Notes: a model not told the origin generated them from the letters alone. Positions 36,132 to 45,260 are shown, counted from the first letter of the stretch. The stretch: 64,000 bases of DNA from an uncultured Ruminococcus sp. (GCA_947624255.1 CANQJO010000005.1:62001-126000); one strand, 5' to 3'. Made by a program: numbers and translations.

Positions 36132-36545
36132 CTATTTTTCATCAGAGCCTGACGTAAGCAGCTTAAAGAGCGCAGAGGGATCTACCGGCTTTGCAAGGTG
36201 AGCATTCATACCTGCTTTCAGTGATATGTCGATATCCTCACTTCCTGAATTTGCAGTCATTGCGATTATGGGAACGCTCTCAGCATCAGAGCGGTCAAGC
36301 TCACGGATAGTCCTTGCCGCAGTAAGACCGTCCATTACCGGCATACTCACGTCCATAAGGACGGCGCTGTAATATCCCGGAGTGCTGTCACTGAAAAGCT
36401 TCACGGCTATCTCACCGTTTGCGGCGATATCGGAAGAAGCACCGTATTCTGCAAGAATAAACCGCATCATTTCGGCGTTGAGCTCCACGTCCTCCGCAAC
36501 AAGGATATTTTGTCCGTCAAGAGGTTTGTTATCATTTGTACTCAT
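36132..36545 (-). CDS. Single-domain response regulator
   Basis: A 137-residue receiver with no output domain: acidic pair at ED 18-19, phospho-acceptor D65 in VLMDVSMPVMDG, Thr in AMTAN and Lys in LAKPV. It closely resembles receivers found in hybrid kinases. It overlaps the Hpt gene by four bases (ATGA). With the Hpt and the REC-EAL protein it looks like the dispersed pieces of a phosphorelay lacking its kinase. Confidence 0.93.
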   Translation of the reverse strand: MSTNDNKPLDGQNILVAEDVELNAEMMRFILAEYGASSDIAANGEIAVKLFSDSTPGYYSAVLMDVSMPVMDGLTAARTIRELDRSDAESVPIIAMTANSGSEDIDISLKAGMNAHLAKPVDPSALFKLLTSGSDEK

Positions 36546-36892
36546 ATCGCCTGTTTACCCAACTCCTCCAGCCGCTGTTTCTGAGCAGCAGCTTCAAGTA
36601 TATACGGCATATAGTCAGTATCAGTCCTGCTGCGGAGAAGCTCTGTCATCTGACTGATCGGCTCATAAATAGGCGTAAGTGAGATATTTCCATACATTCC
36701 CTTTAGTGCATGAGCGATCTCGAAGGCTTTGTCCAGATCTCCGTCAGTGACAGATCTTTCAAGCTGTTCAAGTCTGTTATCGGGGAGTACGGAATTCACC
36801 AGCATAATGTAGAATTCTTCATTGTTCATACATCTGTTCATGCCGGATTCTGTATCCGCACCGAATTCTTTGAGTTTTTCAAGAGTGAGCAT
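36542..36892 (-). CDS. Histidine phosphotransfer (Hpt) domain protein
   Basis: A 116-residue helical Hpt protein. The phospho-acceptor is the first His of AHALKGMYGN (about residue 61). The ATG at 36892 is chosen as GGAGGT lies ten bases before it; the ATG at 36910 would overlap that site. It passes phosphate between receivers and probably serves the REC proteins on both sides. Confidence 0.88.
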   Translation of the reverse strand: MLTLEKLKEFGADTESGMNRCMNNEEFYIMLVNSVLPDNRLEQLERSVTDGDLDKAFEIAHALKGMYGNISLTPIYEPISQMTELLRSRTDTDYMPYILEAAAQKQRLEELGKQAI

Positions 36893-36952
36893 TATTATAT
36901 TGACCTCCATTGCAAATCACGCATATACCGATCTCCGCTGCACTGAATGCTG

Positions 36953-38647
36953 TCAGGACGACAGCTCCTTTTCTATGAATGAGTTGAACTCCTCCGGAGG
37001 AACAGGGCGTGAGAAGTAGTAACCCTGTATCACATCGCAGCTCATTTTCTTCAGAAGATCGCACTGCTCTTTCGTTTCAACGCCCTCAGCAATTACGGGA
37101 ACGTTCAGGAATTCAGCGATCTCTATAATGAGCTTTACCATGCGGCGGTCCTTTTCATTTGTGCATATGTTGCGGACAAATTTCATATCAAGTTTCAGAG
37201 CATCTATAGGCATTTCGGACAGCATATTCAGCGAAGAATAACCCGAACCGAAATCGTCCATTTCAATGTGGAATCCGTGTGACCGCAGTCTTTCGACTGT
37301 TTCTACGATCTGATGAGAATTATTCGTATATGCAGACTCTGTTATTTCAAGATGAAGCTCTTTCGGCGTAAGTCCGACATTTTCCACTATCCCGATCAAC
37401 TCATTTTCAAGATTGGGATCGTAGATATTTATACGTGAGACATTCACCGATACGGGAATAGTCACACCGTAATTTTCTTTCCAGCGTGCGATCTGTGAGG
37501 CAGTCTCCTCCCACACATACCGGTCAAGTTTCTGGATAAGACCGTTCTCCTCAAACAGCGGAATAAACGAGCCGGGACTTATCATGCCGTATTCGGGGTG
37601 TATCCAGCGTATGAGAGCTTCGGCGCTGTACAGATGAGGAGTATCTCCGGTGATATCGTATTTCGGCTGATAGTACACCTTGAACTGTTTTTGTTCGATA
37701 GCAATATACATATCCTCGATGAGCTTTTCAGAGTATATTTCTCTCTCATGAAACTGCATATCATAAAGCACGTAGGCGGTCTTGTAGTTTCCTCGAAGTG
37801 TATTGCAGGCAAGGATAGCTCTGTCAAAACGCTGTTCGATGTCCATCTCCTTGTCAACGTTCTCATACACGCCCATTCTAAGGCTTATTCTGTTGTTGAG
37901 ATTCACGGTCTTCAGACCGTCCATAAATTCATCAAGCAATTCATCATAATTATTGTGATGTGAAAGGTAGATGTAGAACGTATCAGCATCGCATCGGCAG
38001 GCTATGCCGTTTGAGCCCGAAAGCAGCGTGATGATGCTGTCGGCGATGATGCGGAGCACATTGTCGCCGTATGGTCTGCCGTGAAGCTCGTTAAGTATGC
38101 GGAAGTGATTTATATTAAGCACAAGAGCGTCCATCGGCATTTCGGGGCAATATCTGTCGTGCTGCTGGCAGTATTCAAAGAAGAACTGCCGTGTATAAAG
38201 TCCGGTGAGAACGTCATTTTCCGTGGCATGGATAATGACATTATTTTCAGCCAATTCAATTGAGCGTCTTACTCTTGCGAGAATTACCTCCGGCATATCA
38301 TACGGCTTGGTGATGAAGTCTGCCGCCCCCAATTGAAGACTCTGTACCTCAGCCGATTTTTCCGATGTAAGGACTATCACAGGGATACGGCGGAGATTGG
38401 CATCGTCTTTGATGATCTGAAGCAGCTCATAGCCGTCTATCTCAGGCATCAGAAGGTCAAGCAGGACAAGCGAGAGCATTTTTTCATGCCTTTTTATCTG
38501 CTCAAGAGCCTCTCTGCCGTTTTCAGCATATATAACGTCATAATCACGGTTTATGATAAATCCCAGAAGCTGTCTGTTTACGAATTCGTCATCAACAATA
38601 AGAACAAGTCTTCTTCTGTTCATATCGCAAGCGGAAATTCCCTGCAT
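36953..38647 (-). CDS. c-di-GMP phosphodiesterase: REC, degenerate GGDEF, EAL
   Basis: A 564-residue protein. The receiver comprises about 12-135, with the Asp in LVLLDLLMPEIDG. A GGDEF-like domain (about 145-310) has the signature replaced by CDADTF, so it is probably not a cyclase. The EAL domain (about 315-564) has intact SAEALIRW and MDDFGSGYSS, so phosphodiesterase activity is expected. The ATG at 38647 follows AAAGGAGTGAT. The gene has its own promoter and is followed by Hpt and REC genes, suggesting that phosphorelay input sets c-di-GMP breakdown. Confidence 0.92.
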   Translation of the reverse strand: MQGISACDMNRRRLVLIVDDEFVNRQLLGFIINRDYDVIYAENGREALEQIKRHEKMLSLVLLDLLMPEIDGYELLQIIKDDANLRRIPVIVLTSEKSAEVQSLQLGAADFITKPYDMPEVILARVRRSIELAENNVIIHATENDVLTGLYTRQFFFEYCQQHDRYCPEMPMDALVLNINHFRILNELHGRPYGDNVLRIIADSIITLLSGSNGIACRCDADTFYIYLSHHNNYDELLDEFMDGLKTVNLNNRISLRMGVYENVDKEMDIEQRFDRAILACNTLRGNYKTAYVLYDMQFHEREIYSEKLIEDMYIAIEQKQFKVYYQPKYDITGDTPHLYSAEALIRWIHPEYGMISPGSFIPLFEENGLIQKLDRYVWEETASQIARWKENYGVTIPVSVNVSRINIYDPNLENELIGIVENVGLTPKELHLEITESAYTNNSHQIVETVERLRSHGFHIEMDDFGSGYSSLNMLSEMPIDALKLDMKFVRNICTNEKDRRMVKLIIEIAEFLNVPVIAEGVETKEQCDLLKKMSCDVIQGYYFSRPVPPEEFNSFIEKELSS

Positions 38648-38758
38648 ATCAGCGATCACTCCTTTAGTCCGGTCATTACCCCTTGCTGCCTGCCTGCCTG
38701 ATTTTTTTGATCTATTAAAACCGTTTCGGCAGAGCGGCAAAAAGTATGGACTGAATAA

Positions 38759-38787
38759 ATTATATCACTGTTTCGTCAATAAATCAA
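38759..38787 (-). promoter_or_regulatory. Promoter of the REC-EAL / Hpt / REC genes
   Basis: Minus strand: TTGATT (38787-38782), 17-bp spacer, TATAAT (38764-38759). The leader then carries a short CAGG tetranucleotide repeat near 38686-38700. Confidence 0.72.
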
Positions 38788-38858
38788 TAGCTTTTGCATA
38801 TTATTCACAGAAATTTTACTTGATTATACTCATCTTCGGTACAAATTAGTGTAAAGCA

Positions 38859-40682
38859 TCACATTTCCTGAATGATCTTCCAAAGTTCAAGTGCGGTCTC
38901 GGAGTTTAGTGCTGCGGCTTTTGCAAGCTCCTCCGGGGAGGCATTTTTAAGATTCTCCTTAGTCTTAAAGAGTGTCAGGAGCTTTTCAGCCTTTTTTTCA
39001 CCGATGCCCCTGACCTCCGTGAGCCGGGAGGCGTACGTCTTTTTCTTGTGTCTGGTGTGCATGAAACTTACAGAATATCTGTGTACTTCGTCCTGTATCT
39101 GAGTGATGAGGTTAAAAGCAGAACGCAGCTCGTTTATCTGGATCTCATGCCCCTCGGCAGCTATGGCACGTGTGCGGTGGCGGCTGTCCTTGACCATTCC
39201 GAAAAGAGGGATATCAAGATCAAGCTCTTTCAGAATGGGCGCAACTGCGTTTACGTGTCCTTTTCCGCCGTCAAGAAGTATCAGATCGGGTCTGCGCTTG
39301 AAATATTCATCGCCCTCCCGGTTTTTTATATGGAGAAGTCTGCGCCGCAGCACCTCCTGCATACTGCCGTAGTCGTTCTGAAATTGCTGCTCCTTTATTG
39401 TGAAACGCTTATAAGCCTTTTTAAGCGGTCTGCCCTCCGAGAAGACTATCATTCCGGCAACCATTGACTCAGAGGAGAGATTCGATATATCATAGGCCTC
39501 GATATATCCCGGAGGTTTCGGCAATCCGAGGCATTTTCCGAGCTGTTCGAGAGCGATGACCTCCTTGCCTGTGCGGTCATTATTGAGAGCGGCATACTCT
39601 GCACTGTTATTTTTTGCAAGGCGGAGAAGCTCAAGCTGTCTGCCTTTCTGCGGAACGTGCAGCTTCACAGCTCTGCCGGACCGGGAATTCAGCATTTCGG
39701 TTATAAGCTCATATCCGTCGGGAAGACGTTCAAGAATGACAGATCTCGGAATATCACTGCGTCCGTGATAGAACTGCTCCATGAACAGGTCAAGTATATC
39801 TTCATCGTCCTCCGGTTTTTCAAGCTCGAAAACAGCCTTGTCGTAGAGGCGATTCTCCCGGTACATCAGAACAGACACAACGATCTTGCTGCCATATCCG
39901 GCAGTTCCGATAACGTCTGCCGAATCAACGCCGCTGCCGATGATCTTCTGCTTCTCCGAAGCTTTTTTTACGGCAATTATACGGTCACGGAGCATGGCTG
40001 CCCTTTCAAAGTCAAGATTTTCAGCGGCATCATTCATCTCCTGTTCCATGCGCTCAACGGACTGAGCACTGCCGTTCCGGATAAAATCCACAGCCTGCTC
40101 CACAGCGGCGCAATAGCTTTCACGGCTGATCTTCCCACGGCAAAGTCCCATGCAGGTCTTTATATGATAGTTGAGACATGGTCTGCCTTTCCGGAAATCG
40201 TCCGGGAATTTCCTGCGGCAGGTAGGCAGCATGAAGACCTTGTTAGCCTCGTTGACAGCCTCCTTTGTGATGAAACCGCTCGTATACGGTCCGAGGTATT
40301 TTCCCGGCAGGAGCGTATTTTTCTCGTTGGTGATGCGCGGGTACTCTTCATCGGAGATCCGGATATAATGATAGCCCTTGTCGTCCTTCAGCAGAATATT
40401 ATACTTCGGCTGATGCTGCTTTATGAGACTGCACTCCAGCAGAAGTGCCTCATACTCGCTGTCGGTGACAATGAAATCATAATCATACACATTTGAGACC
40501 ATTGCGGCTACTTTCGGCGTATGATCCGGATTTTCCCTGAAATAACTGCTTACACGGTTTTTAAGGTTTTTAGCCTTGCCGATGTATATGATATTGCTGT
40601 CACGGCTGCGCATGATATACACTCCCGGAGATGATGTCAGCTTTGAGGTCTTTTCTCTAAGATATGAGAGTCTGGGATTCAC
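38859..40682 (-). CDS. uvrC: Excinuclease ABC subunit C
   Basis: A 607-residue protein of standard length. It has an N-terminal GIY-YIG nuclease (PGVYIMRS, IIYIGKAKNLKNR), a UVR domain near 200-235, an RNase H-like second nuclease (EAYDISNLSSESMVAGMIVF, LLDGGKGHVNA) and C-terminal helix-hairpin-helix (LTEVRGIGEKKAEKLL). It makes both incisions in nucleotide excision repair with UvrAB. It lies 29 bp behind the BECR-like gene, at the end of the folate gene run. Confidence 0.98.
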   Translation of the reverse strand: MNPRLSYLREKTSKLTSSPGVYIMRSRDSNIIYIGKAKNLKNRVSSYFRENPDHTPKVAAMVSNVYDYDFIVTDSEYEALLLECSLIKQHQPKYNILLKDDKGYHYIRISDEEYPRITNEKNTLLPGKYLGPYTSGFITKEAVNEANKVFMLPTCRRKFPDDFRKGRPCLNYHIKTCMGLCRGKISRESYCAAVEQAVDFIRNGSAQSVERMEQEMNDAAENLDFERAAMLRDRIIAVKKASEKQKIIGSGVDSADVIGTAGYGSKIVVSVLMYRENRLYDKAVFELEKPEDDEDILDLFMEQFYHGRSDIPRSVILERLPDGYELITEMLNSRSGRAVKLHVPQKGRQLELLRLAKNNSAEYAALNNDRTGKEVIALEQLGKCLGLPKPPGYIEAYDISNLSSESMVAGMIVFSEGRPLKKAYKRFTIKEQQFQNDYGSMQEVLRRRLLHIKNREGDEYFKRRPDLILLDGGKGHVNAVAPILKELDLDIPLFGMVKDSRHRTRAIAAEGHEIQINELRSAFNLITQIQDEVHRYSVSFMHTRHKKKTYASRLTEVRGIGEKKAEKLLTLFKTKENLKNASPEELAKAAALNSETALELWKIIQEM

Positions 40683-40711
40683 GTTGCTTGTCCTCCTTGC
40701 ATATGCGGAAA

Positions 40712-41245
40712 CTACTGCCGATCATAATAATCCATACCCGCATCAGGGCGAAAATATGTACGTATATAGCCATCGGTGGAGAGTATGACAAATTCGTTCG
40801 TATCTTCGAGATAATACACATAGTCGCCGTCCTCAGCTTCGGTCTTGCGGAGAGCGTTCGGGTCGTTTATAACATCACTTGCACCCTTTTCGTATTCTTC
40901 GGGGGTGGAGTATCCCATATCGGCAAATTCTCCTCCGTGCTTCTCGAAATGCTGTTTCAGGAGCTTGCTGTTTCTGAAATGATACTCCGCATAGCTGCTT
41001 TCAGTCTCTTTTTCTGACGAAGGCTCGGTCATTTTTTCTGTAGTCTCTGCTGATGTTGTTTCTTCTGCCGTTTCCTCCGACAGAGAGGCTTCCTCAGTTG
41101 TGACGGTCTCTTCCGGAGTCTCCGTAACATAGCTGTCTGACGGAGCGTCCGGAGCTGTTCCGTTCATCAAATTTACTCCTGTTACCGCAAATACCACTGC
41201 TGCGATAATTATTATAGCGGCGGCGATCATCCTTTTATTTTTCAT
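40712..41245 (-). CDS. Membrane-anchored protein with CdiA-C/BECR-type nuclease-like domain
   Basis: A 177-residue protein: N-terminal hydrophobic anchor (about 5-26), a Thr/Glu/Ser-rich linker (about 30-85) and a compact C-terminal domain (about 88-177). The C-terminal pattern (LLKQHFEKHGGEF, GDYVYYLEDTNEFVILS, DGYIRTYFRP) resembles the barnase/EndoU/RelE-like (BECR) RNase domains at the ends of Firmicute polymorphic toxins. No immunity gene is recognisable; neighbours are folA and uvrC. It may be an immobilised RNase or an inactive relative. Domain assignment is from memory of the motif pattern and needs a profile search. Confidence 0.5.
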   Translation of the reverse strand: MKNKRMIAAAIIIIAAVVFAVTGVNLMNGTAPDAPSDSYVTETPEETVTTEEASLSEETAEETTSAETTEKMTEPSSEKETESSYAEYHFRNSKLLKQHFEKHGGEFADMGYSTPEEYEKGASDVINDPNALRKTEAEDGDYVYYLEDTNEFVILSTDGYIRTYFRPDAGMDYYDRQ

Positions 41246-41259
41246 ATCAGATATCTCCT

Positions 41260-41742
41260 TTATCTTTCGTATATTGAGAAACTTATCCCCTTTTGCGGCA
41301 GTCTCCGGTACATCACGAGACGGAACTCTTTGCCAAATTCCGGAAAATAAGAATCTCCCTCAAAGCATTCATTGATATCGGTGAGATATATCCTTTGTGC
41401 AATTGAGAGTCCCTCACGGTATATCCGCTCTCCGCCGCAAAGGAAGATCTCATTGCGGCAGCCTTTATTTTCTATATGCAGCTTAGCGCATCTCACCGCT
41501 GCTTTAAGGTCGGTCGTGGTGATGACATTCTCGCCGGAAAGAGATATGCTGCCGGAGACTATGATATTAAACCTGCCGGGGAGCGGTCTGCCGATCTCCT
41601 CATATGTGTGCCGTCCCATAATGACAGGACAGCCGTATGTAACTTCACGGAAGTGAGCCCTGTCCTCCGGGATATCCCACGGTATCCTGCCTTTGCAGCC
41701 TATAACGCCGTTTTTCGCACGTGCGGCAATAATGCTTATCAT
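41260..41742 (-). CDS. folA: Dihydrofolate reductase
   Basis: A 160-residue DHFR: MISIIAARAKNGVIGCKGRIPWDIPEDRAHF holds the substrate-site Asp/Trp region (split at residue ~20 in family terms), followed by VIMGRHTYEEIGRPLPGR for NADPH. It reduces dihydrofolate to tetrahydrofolate. The start overlaps folBK by four bases, so it belongs to the folate operon. Confidence 0.96.
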   Translation of the reverse strand: MISIIAARAKNGVIGCKGRIPWDIPEDRAHFREVTYGCPVIMGRHTYEEIGRPLPGRFNIIVSGSISLSGENVITTTDLKAAVRCAKLHIENKGCRNEIFLCGGERIYREGLSIAQRIYLTDINECFEGDSYFPEFGKEFRLVMYRRLPQKGISFSIYER

Positions 41743-42554
41743 TCGTCAAGCTCCCTAAGCAGCTCAGCGACCGTTTTTTTCAAAACAGGATGCACATATC
41801 CGGGAACAAGCTGTGCGGCAGGCTCAAGGACGAACCGCCTGTTGTGCATATCCGGATGCGGAACGGTGAGCCTTTCACAGGAGATGATCTCGTCATCATA
41901 GAAAATAAGATCAAGATCGAGAGTTCTGGGTCCCCAATGTATCTCCCGTGTACGTCCCGCTGAATTTTCGATGCTCTGCATAAGGTCAAGAAGACCGATC
42001 GGAGAGAGCATGGTGCTGCAAACAAGCACTCCGTTGAGGAAATCAGGCTGATCGGTGTAGCCGTAGGGTTTTGTGATCATCATGTCCGAGACATGGATAT
42101 CCCAAAAAAATGGGCTGCTTTTTATTTTTTCAACTGCGGAATTTATCAATTCACGGCTGTCTCCGATATTTGAGCCGAGTGCTATCACCGCCGTATGACG
42201 GCTGCGTCCGATCTTCACCGAAACAGAGCGTACCTGTGCATCAATGGGAGCCTCCGGCTTTCGTATCTCTATCTCGACCTCGCTGATAAGACTGCTGCTT
42301 CGGAGAATAGCCGCCGCCGCAGCGTGAGCAGCCGTTTCTATGAGTTTGTACGTGTTTTCCGTCATTGTTTTTTCTATGAGAGCGCAGATCTCCGCATAAT
42401 TCACAGTGAGTGAGAGGTCGTCTTCCGTTCCTGCTTTTTCCGTATCAAGAAAGAGCGTTACATTCACATAGAAATTCTGTCCCTTGATATTTTCGGAGCT
42501 GAACACTCCGTGGTGAGCAAATATTTTCAGGTCGTCAATGTATATCCTGTCCAT
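41739..42554 (-). CDS. folBK: FolB-FolK fusion: dihydroneopterin aldolase / HMDP pyrophosphokinase
   Basis: A 271-residue bifunctional enzyme. The FolB part (about 1-115) starts MDRIYIDDLKIFAHHGVF and carries NVTLFLDT. The FolK part (about 120-271) shows VIALGSNIGDSRELI, GPRTLDLDLIFYDD and PHPDMHNRRFVLEP. The two domains act one after the other in making 6-hydroxymethyl-dihydropterin diphosphate, the substrate of FolP. The start overlaps folP by 20 bases. Confidence 0.96.
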   Translation of the reverse strand: MDRIYIDDLKIFAHHGVFSSENIKGQNFYVNVTLFLDTEKAGTEDDLSLTVNYAEICALIEKTMTENTYKLIETAAHAAAAAILRSSSLISEVEIEIRKPEAPIDAQVRSVSVKIGRSRHTAVIALGSNIGDSRELINSAVEKIKSSPFFWDIHVSDMMITKPYGYTDQPDFLNGVLVCSTMLSPIGLLDLMQSIENSAGRTREIHWGPRTLDLDLIFYDDEIISCERLTVPHPDMHNRRFVLEPAAQLVPGYVHPVLKKTVAELLRELDE

Positions 42555-43368
42555 TTTTCCTGCCTTTCATCACAGCGAGAGCCATTTTCACAGCTCTTGC
42601 ATTTTCCTTCACATCGTGTACTCTGACGAACGATACACCTTTCATAACACCTATGACCGATAATGCTGCCGTTCCCTCAACTCTCTCTTCGGGAGGAAGC
42701 CCCAGCGAAAGACCGATCACTGATTTACGGGACGCTCCCAGAAGCACAGGAGCTCCCAAGCAGGAGAGCTCGTCAAGATTTGCAATGACCTCAAGATTAT
42801 CTTCATAGCTTTTTGCAAAGCCGATCCCGGGGTCAAGTATGATATTTTCACGTGGTATGCCTGCTTTATCTGCAATGCTGAGAGAATCATTCAGATCGCC
42901 GATGATATCCTCCGGCAGGGAGGAATAATTCTCATCGTTCCTGTTGTGCATTAGGCAGCAGGGAAGTCCGCTGTCTGCAATAAGAGCAGCCATTTCGCCG
43001 CTGTCATATTTCAGTCCCCATATGTCGTTGATGAGGTCAGCTCCGGCAGCGATACCTGCCTCTGCGACCTTGTGCTTGTAAGTATCCAGCGATACGGGAA
43101 CATCAAACCGTGCCTTTACAGCCTCTATGATAGGAATTACACGCTCTGTCTCCTCCTCTGCCGTTATACGTGTGTATCCGGGACGTGTGGATTCTCCGCC
43201 GATATCGAGGATATCCATTCCCTCTGAGAGCATTTTTTCCGTCCTCCTCAGTGCATCATCAAGGTGTACGAATTTTCCGCCGTCAGAAAATGAATCGGGA
43301 GTAATATTGAGTATTCCCATTATATAGCAATTATTTTTCGTATCAAACTCTCTGTTTCCTATTTTCAT
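42535..43368 (-). CDS. folP: Dihydropteroate synthase
   Basis: A 277-residue TIM-barrel enzyme joining pterin diphosphate and p-aminobenzoate; the target of sulfonamides. Signatures: MGILNITPDSFSDGG at the N terminus, DIGGESTRPG, LIND, and ILDPGIGFAKS. The start shares one base with the upstream HD gene stop (TGATG). Confidence 0.98.
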   Translation of the reverse strand: MKIGNREFDTKNNCYIMGILNITPDSFSDGGKFVHLDDALRRTEKMLSEGMDILDIGGESTRPGYTRITAEEETERVIPIIEAVKARFDVPVSLDTYKHKVAEAGIAAGADLINDIWGLKYDSGEMAALIADSGLPCCLMHNRNDENYSSLPEDIIGDLNDSLSIADKAGIPRENIILDPGIGFAKSYEDNLEVIANLDELSCLGAPVLLGASRKSVIGLSLGLPPEERVEGTAALSVIGVMKGVSFVRVHDVKENARAVKMALAVMKGRKNGQDIH

Positions 43369-43850
43369 CAGAATGTTACTCCCTTGTTAAGTCTGTCTTT
43401 TTGCCAGTTGCATTCACTCCTTGCCTCACAGCAGAAACACAGCCGTGAGAGCCTGTCTGCGGTGCTGAAAATGCCCTCAAGCGTGTTGTCTCCGCAGTCC
43501 TTATCCCTGTGAGAATTTATCAGCCGGAGTATGATCTGTTTTTCTTCAATGCACCCGATATCGTCAAGAACAGCTTCTGCAAGCTCAGCTCCGGCGGTAT
43601 CATGGGGACTGCCGTTTCTGTACTCCTCCGCTCTGCCGATATCGTGGAGGAGTGCTGCCGCATATATGGTCTCCGCATCAGCAGGAATATTTTTCTCATA
43701 GCAAATCAGCATCGCTATCCTTGCCACATCAAGGCAGTGAGCCATACCGTGTGAACAGAACGGACGCTCTTTCTCCATGGCGGTTATCTCGGACATTTTA
43801 TTTTTATATATTTCGTTTGAAATTATCTTGTTCGCAAGCTCAAGCTTCAT
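43368..43850 (-). CDS. HD-domain phosphohydrolase embedded in the folate operon
   Basis: A 160-residue HD-superfamily protein: metal ligands H34 (SHGMAH), H69-D70 (LLHDIGR) and a later Asp (STADRLSR). The C-terminal part has a cluster of cysteines (CFCCEARSEC). It sits between folC and folP with overlaps on both sides, so it is translated with them. The position suggests it removes phosphate from a pterin intermediate (the dihydroneopterin triphosphate step often lacks an assigned enzyme), but this is inference; general nucleotide phosphatase activity is the alternative. Confidence 0.8.
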   Translation of the reverse strand: MKLELANKIISNEIYKNKMSEITAMEKERPFCSHGMAHCLDVARIAMLICYEKNIPADAETIYAAALLHDIGRAEEYRNGSPHDTAGAELAEAVLDDIGCIEEKQIILRLINSHRDKDCGDNTLEGIFSTADRLSRLCFCCEARSECNWQKDRLNKGVTF

Positions 43851-45123
43851 TATACGCCTCCGGAGCAGATCTTATCATATCAAGTGAATACAGCGAGCCG
43901 GCAGCCACAACAGCGCATTTTTCGTCAGCCATGCGGACAGCGGTATGAACTGCCTCCTCCACAGTGGGAGTGTTCGTCACGGGGATGAATTTTTCAAGAC
44001 ACTGAGCGAGGATCTTTCCGTCAAGTCCCCGGCTGACCGGAGGAGTGAATGTTACCGCCGTATCAGCGCAGCCGGCAAGTATCTCAGCTACTTTGTCATA
44101 CTCCTTGTCGGCGAGCATACCGATCAGGAGGATTATCCTATAGCCGGAGAGATATGATCTTATTGCTGCCGCCAGAGCATTTGCTGCCGGAACATTGTGC
44201 GCTCCGTCAATGATGAACAGAGGCTGACGGCATATACATTCAAATCTGCCATGCCATACAGCCGTGGAAAGTCCCTCACGTATGGTTTCGGAGGTGACGG
44301 GATATCCCATTTTTCCAAGCTCTGTAAGTGAATCTATTGCAGCGGCAGCATTGGCAGTCTGATGCTCTCCGCACAGCCTTATGCGATAGTCTCTGCCTTT
44401 GTAAGTGAAAGTTTGACCGTCAAGTCCCGACTGACGGATATGCCCGGCATTTTCACAGGTGATGAGCCGACAGTTGTTCAGCTCTGCCTGACGTTTTATC
44501 TCAGCCTGTGCGCAGCTCTCTCCTGCGGCAGAGATCACCGTGCAGCCCGGACGGAATATCCCCGATTTATTTGCAGCTATCTCAGTCAGAGTATCGCCTA
44601 AAAAGCTCATATGATCGTATCCCACAGAGGTGATAACGCACAGTATGTTATTATCTATTATGTTGGTGGCATCGTCTCTGCCGCCCATGCCGCACTCCAC
44701 GACAATGATATCGCAGCCGGAGCGCACAAAGCATATGAGGGCGCAGAGCATATCCATTTCAAAAAGTGTAGGAGTATCCGATCCGTTTTTGTCCATTTCC
44801 TCCCAAACATTGATAAGCTCATCCATTACCTCAAGGCACAGAAGCTCGTCTGCGGCTTTGCCGTTTATTGAAGCTGTCGGCTCGTCCGAGAAAACTGCCG
44901 GTGAGAAGAATCTCCCCGTTTTCAGCCCCGAGCGTTCAAGTACGGCTGAGATCATTGCAAGAACCGAGCCTTTGCCGTTTGTCCCTGCAATGTGTACGCA
45001 TGGCAGCTTATTCTGCGGATCGCCGAGAAGGGCGCACATTTCACGCAGGGGAGCAAGTCCCATAACGATACCTTTTTCTGAGAGCCTTTCTCTGAAATCA
45101 CTTATCTCGTTTTTTGTTCTCAT
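43840..45123 (-). CDS. folC: Folylpolyglutamate synthase / dihydrofolate synthase
   Basis: A 427-residue Mur-ligase-like enzyme that adds glutamate to dihydropteroate and folates. The ATP loop is VHIAGTNGKGSV, followed by the DDATNIID and GYDHMSFLGDTL blocks and HNVPAANALA in the C-terminal domain. The ATG at 45123 is used: GGAG lies six bases before it, and the promoter at 45148-45175 would start the transcript near 45141, downstream of the earlier ATG. First gene of the folate run folC-HD-folP-folBK-folA-BECR-uvrC. Confidence 0.95.
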   Translation of the reverse strand: MRTKNEISDFRERLSEKGIVMGLAPLREMCALLGDPQNKLPCVHIAGTNGKGSVLAMISAVLERSGLKTGRFFSPAVFSDEPTASINGKAADELLCLEVMDELINVWEEMDKNGSDTPTLFEMDMLCALICFVRSGCDIIVVECGMGGRDDATNIIDNNILCVITSVGYDHMSFLGDTLTEIAANKSGIFRPGCTVISAAGESCAQAEIKRQAELNNCRLITCENAGHIRQSGLDGQTFTYKGRDYRIRLCGEHQTANAAAAIDSLTELGKMGYPVTSETIREGLSTAVWHGRFECICRQPLFIIDGAHNVPAANALAAAIRSYLSGYRIILLIGMLADKEYDKVAEILAGCADTAVTFTPPVSRGLDGKILAQCLEKFIPVTNTPTVEEAVHTAVRMADEKCAVVAAGSLYSLDMIRSAPEAYNEA

Positions 45124-45147
45124 CACGGACTCCCTCCCTATATACAT

Positions 45148-45175
45148 ATTATACCATTATCGGCAGAGATGTCAA
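45148..45175 (-). promoter_or_regulatory. Promoter of the folate operon
   Basis: Minus strand: TTGACA (45175-45170), 16-bp spacer, TATAAT (45153-45148). Confidence 0.8.
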
Positions 45176-45231
45176 GCATCAATGCGAATGACAGACGACC
45201 TCAGTCAGCACAACATTTTTTTCTCTGATGA

Positions 45232-45260
45232 TTGACAAAAGTGAAAAAATATGTTAAAAT
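45232..45260 (+). promoter_or_regulatory. Promoter of the GH74 gene
   Basis: TTGACA (45232-45237), 17-bp spacer, TAAAAT (45255-45260), 66 bases before the start codon. Confidence 0.75.
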
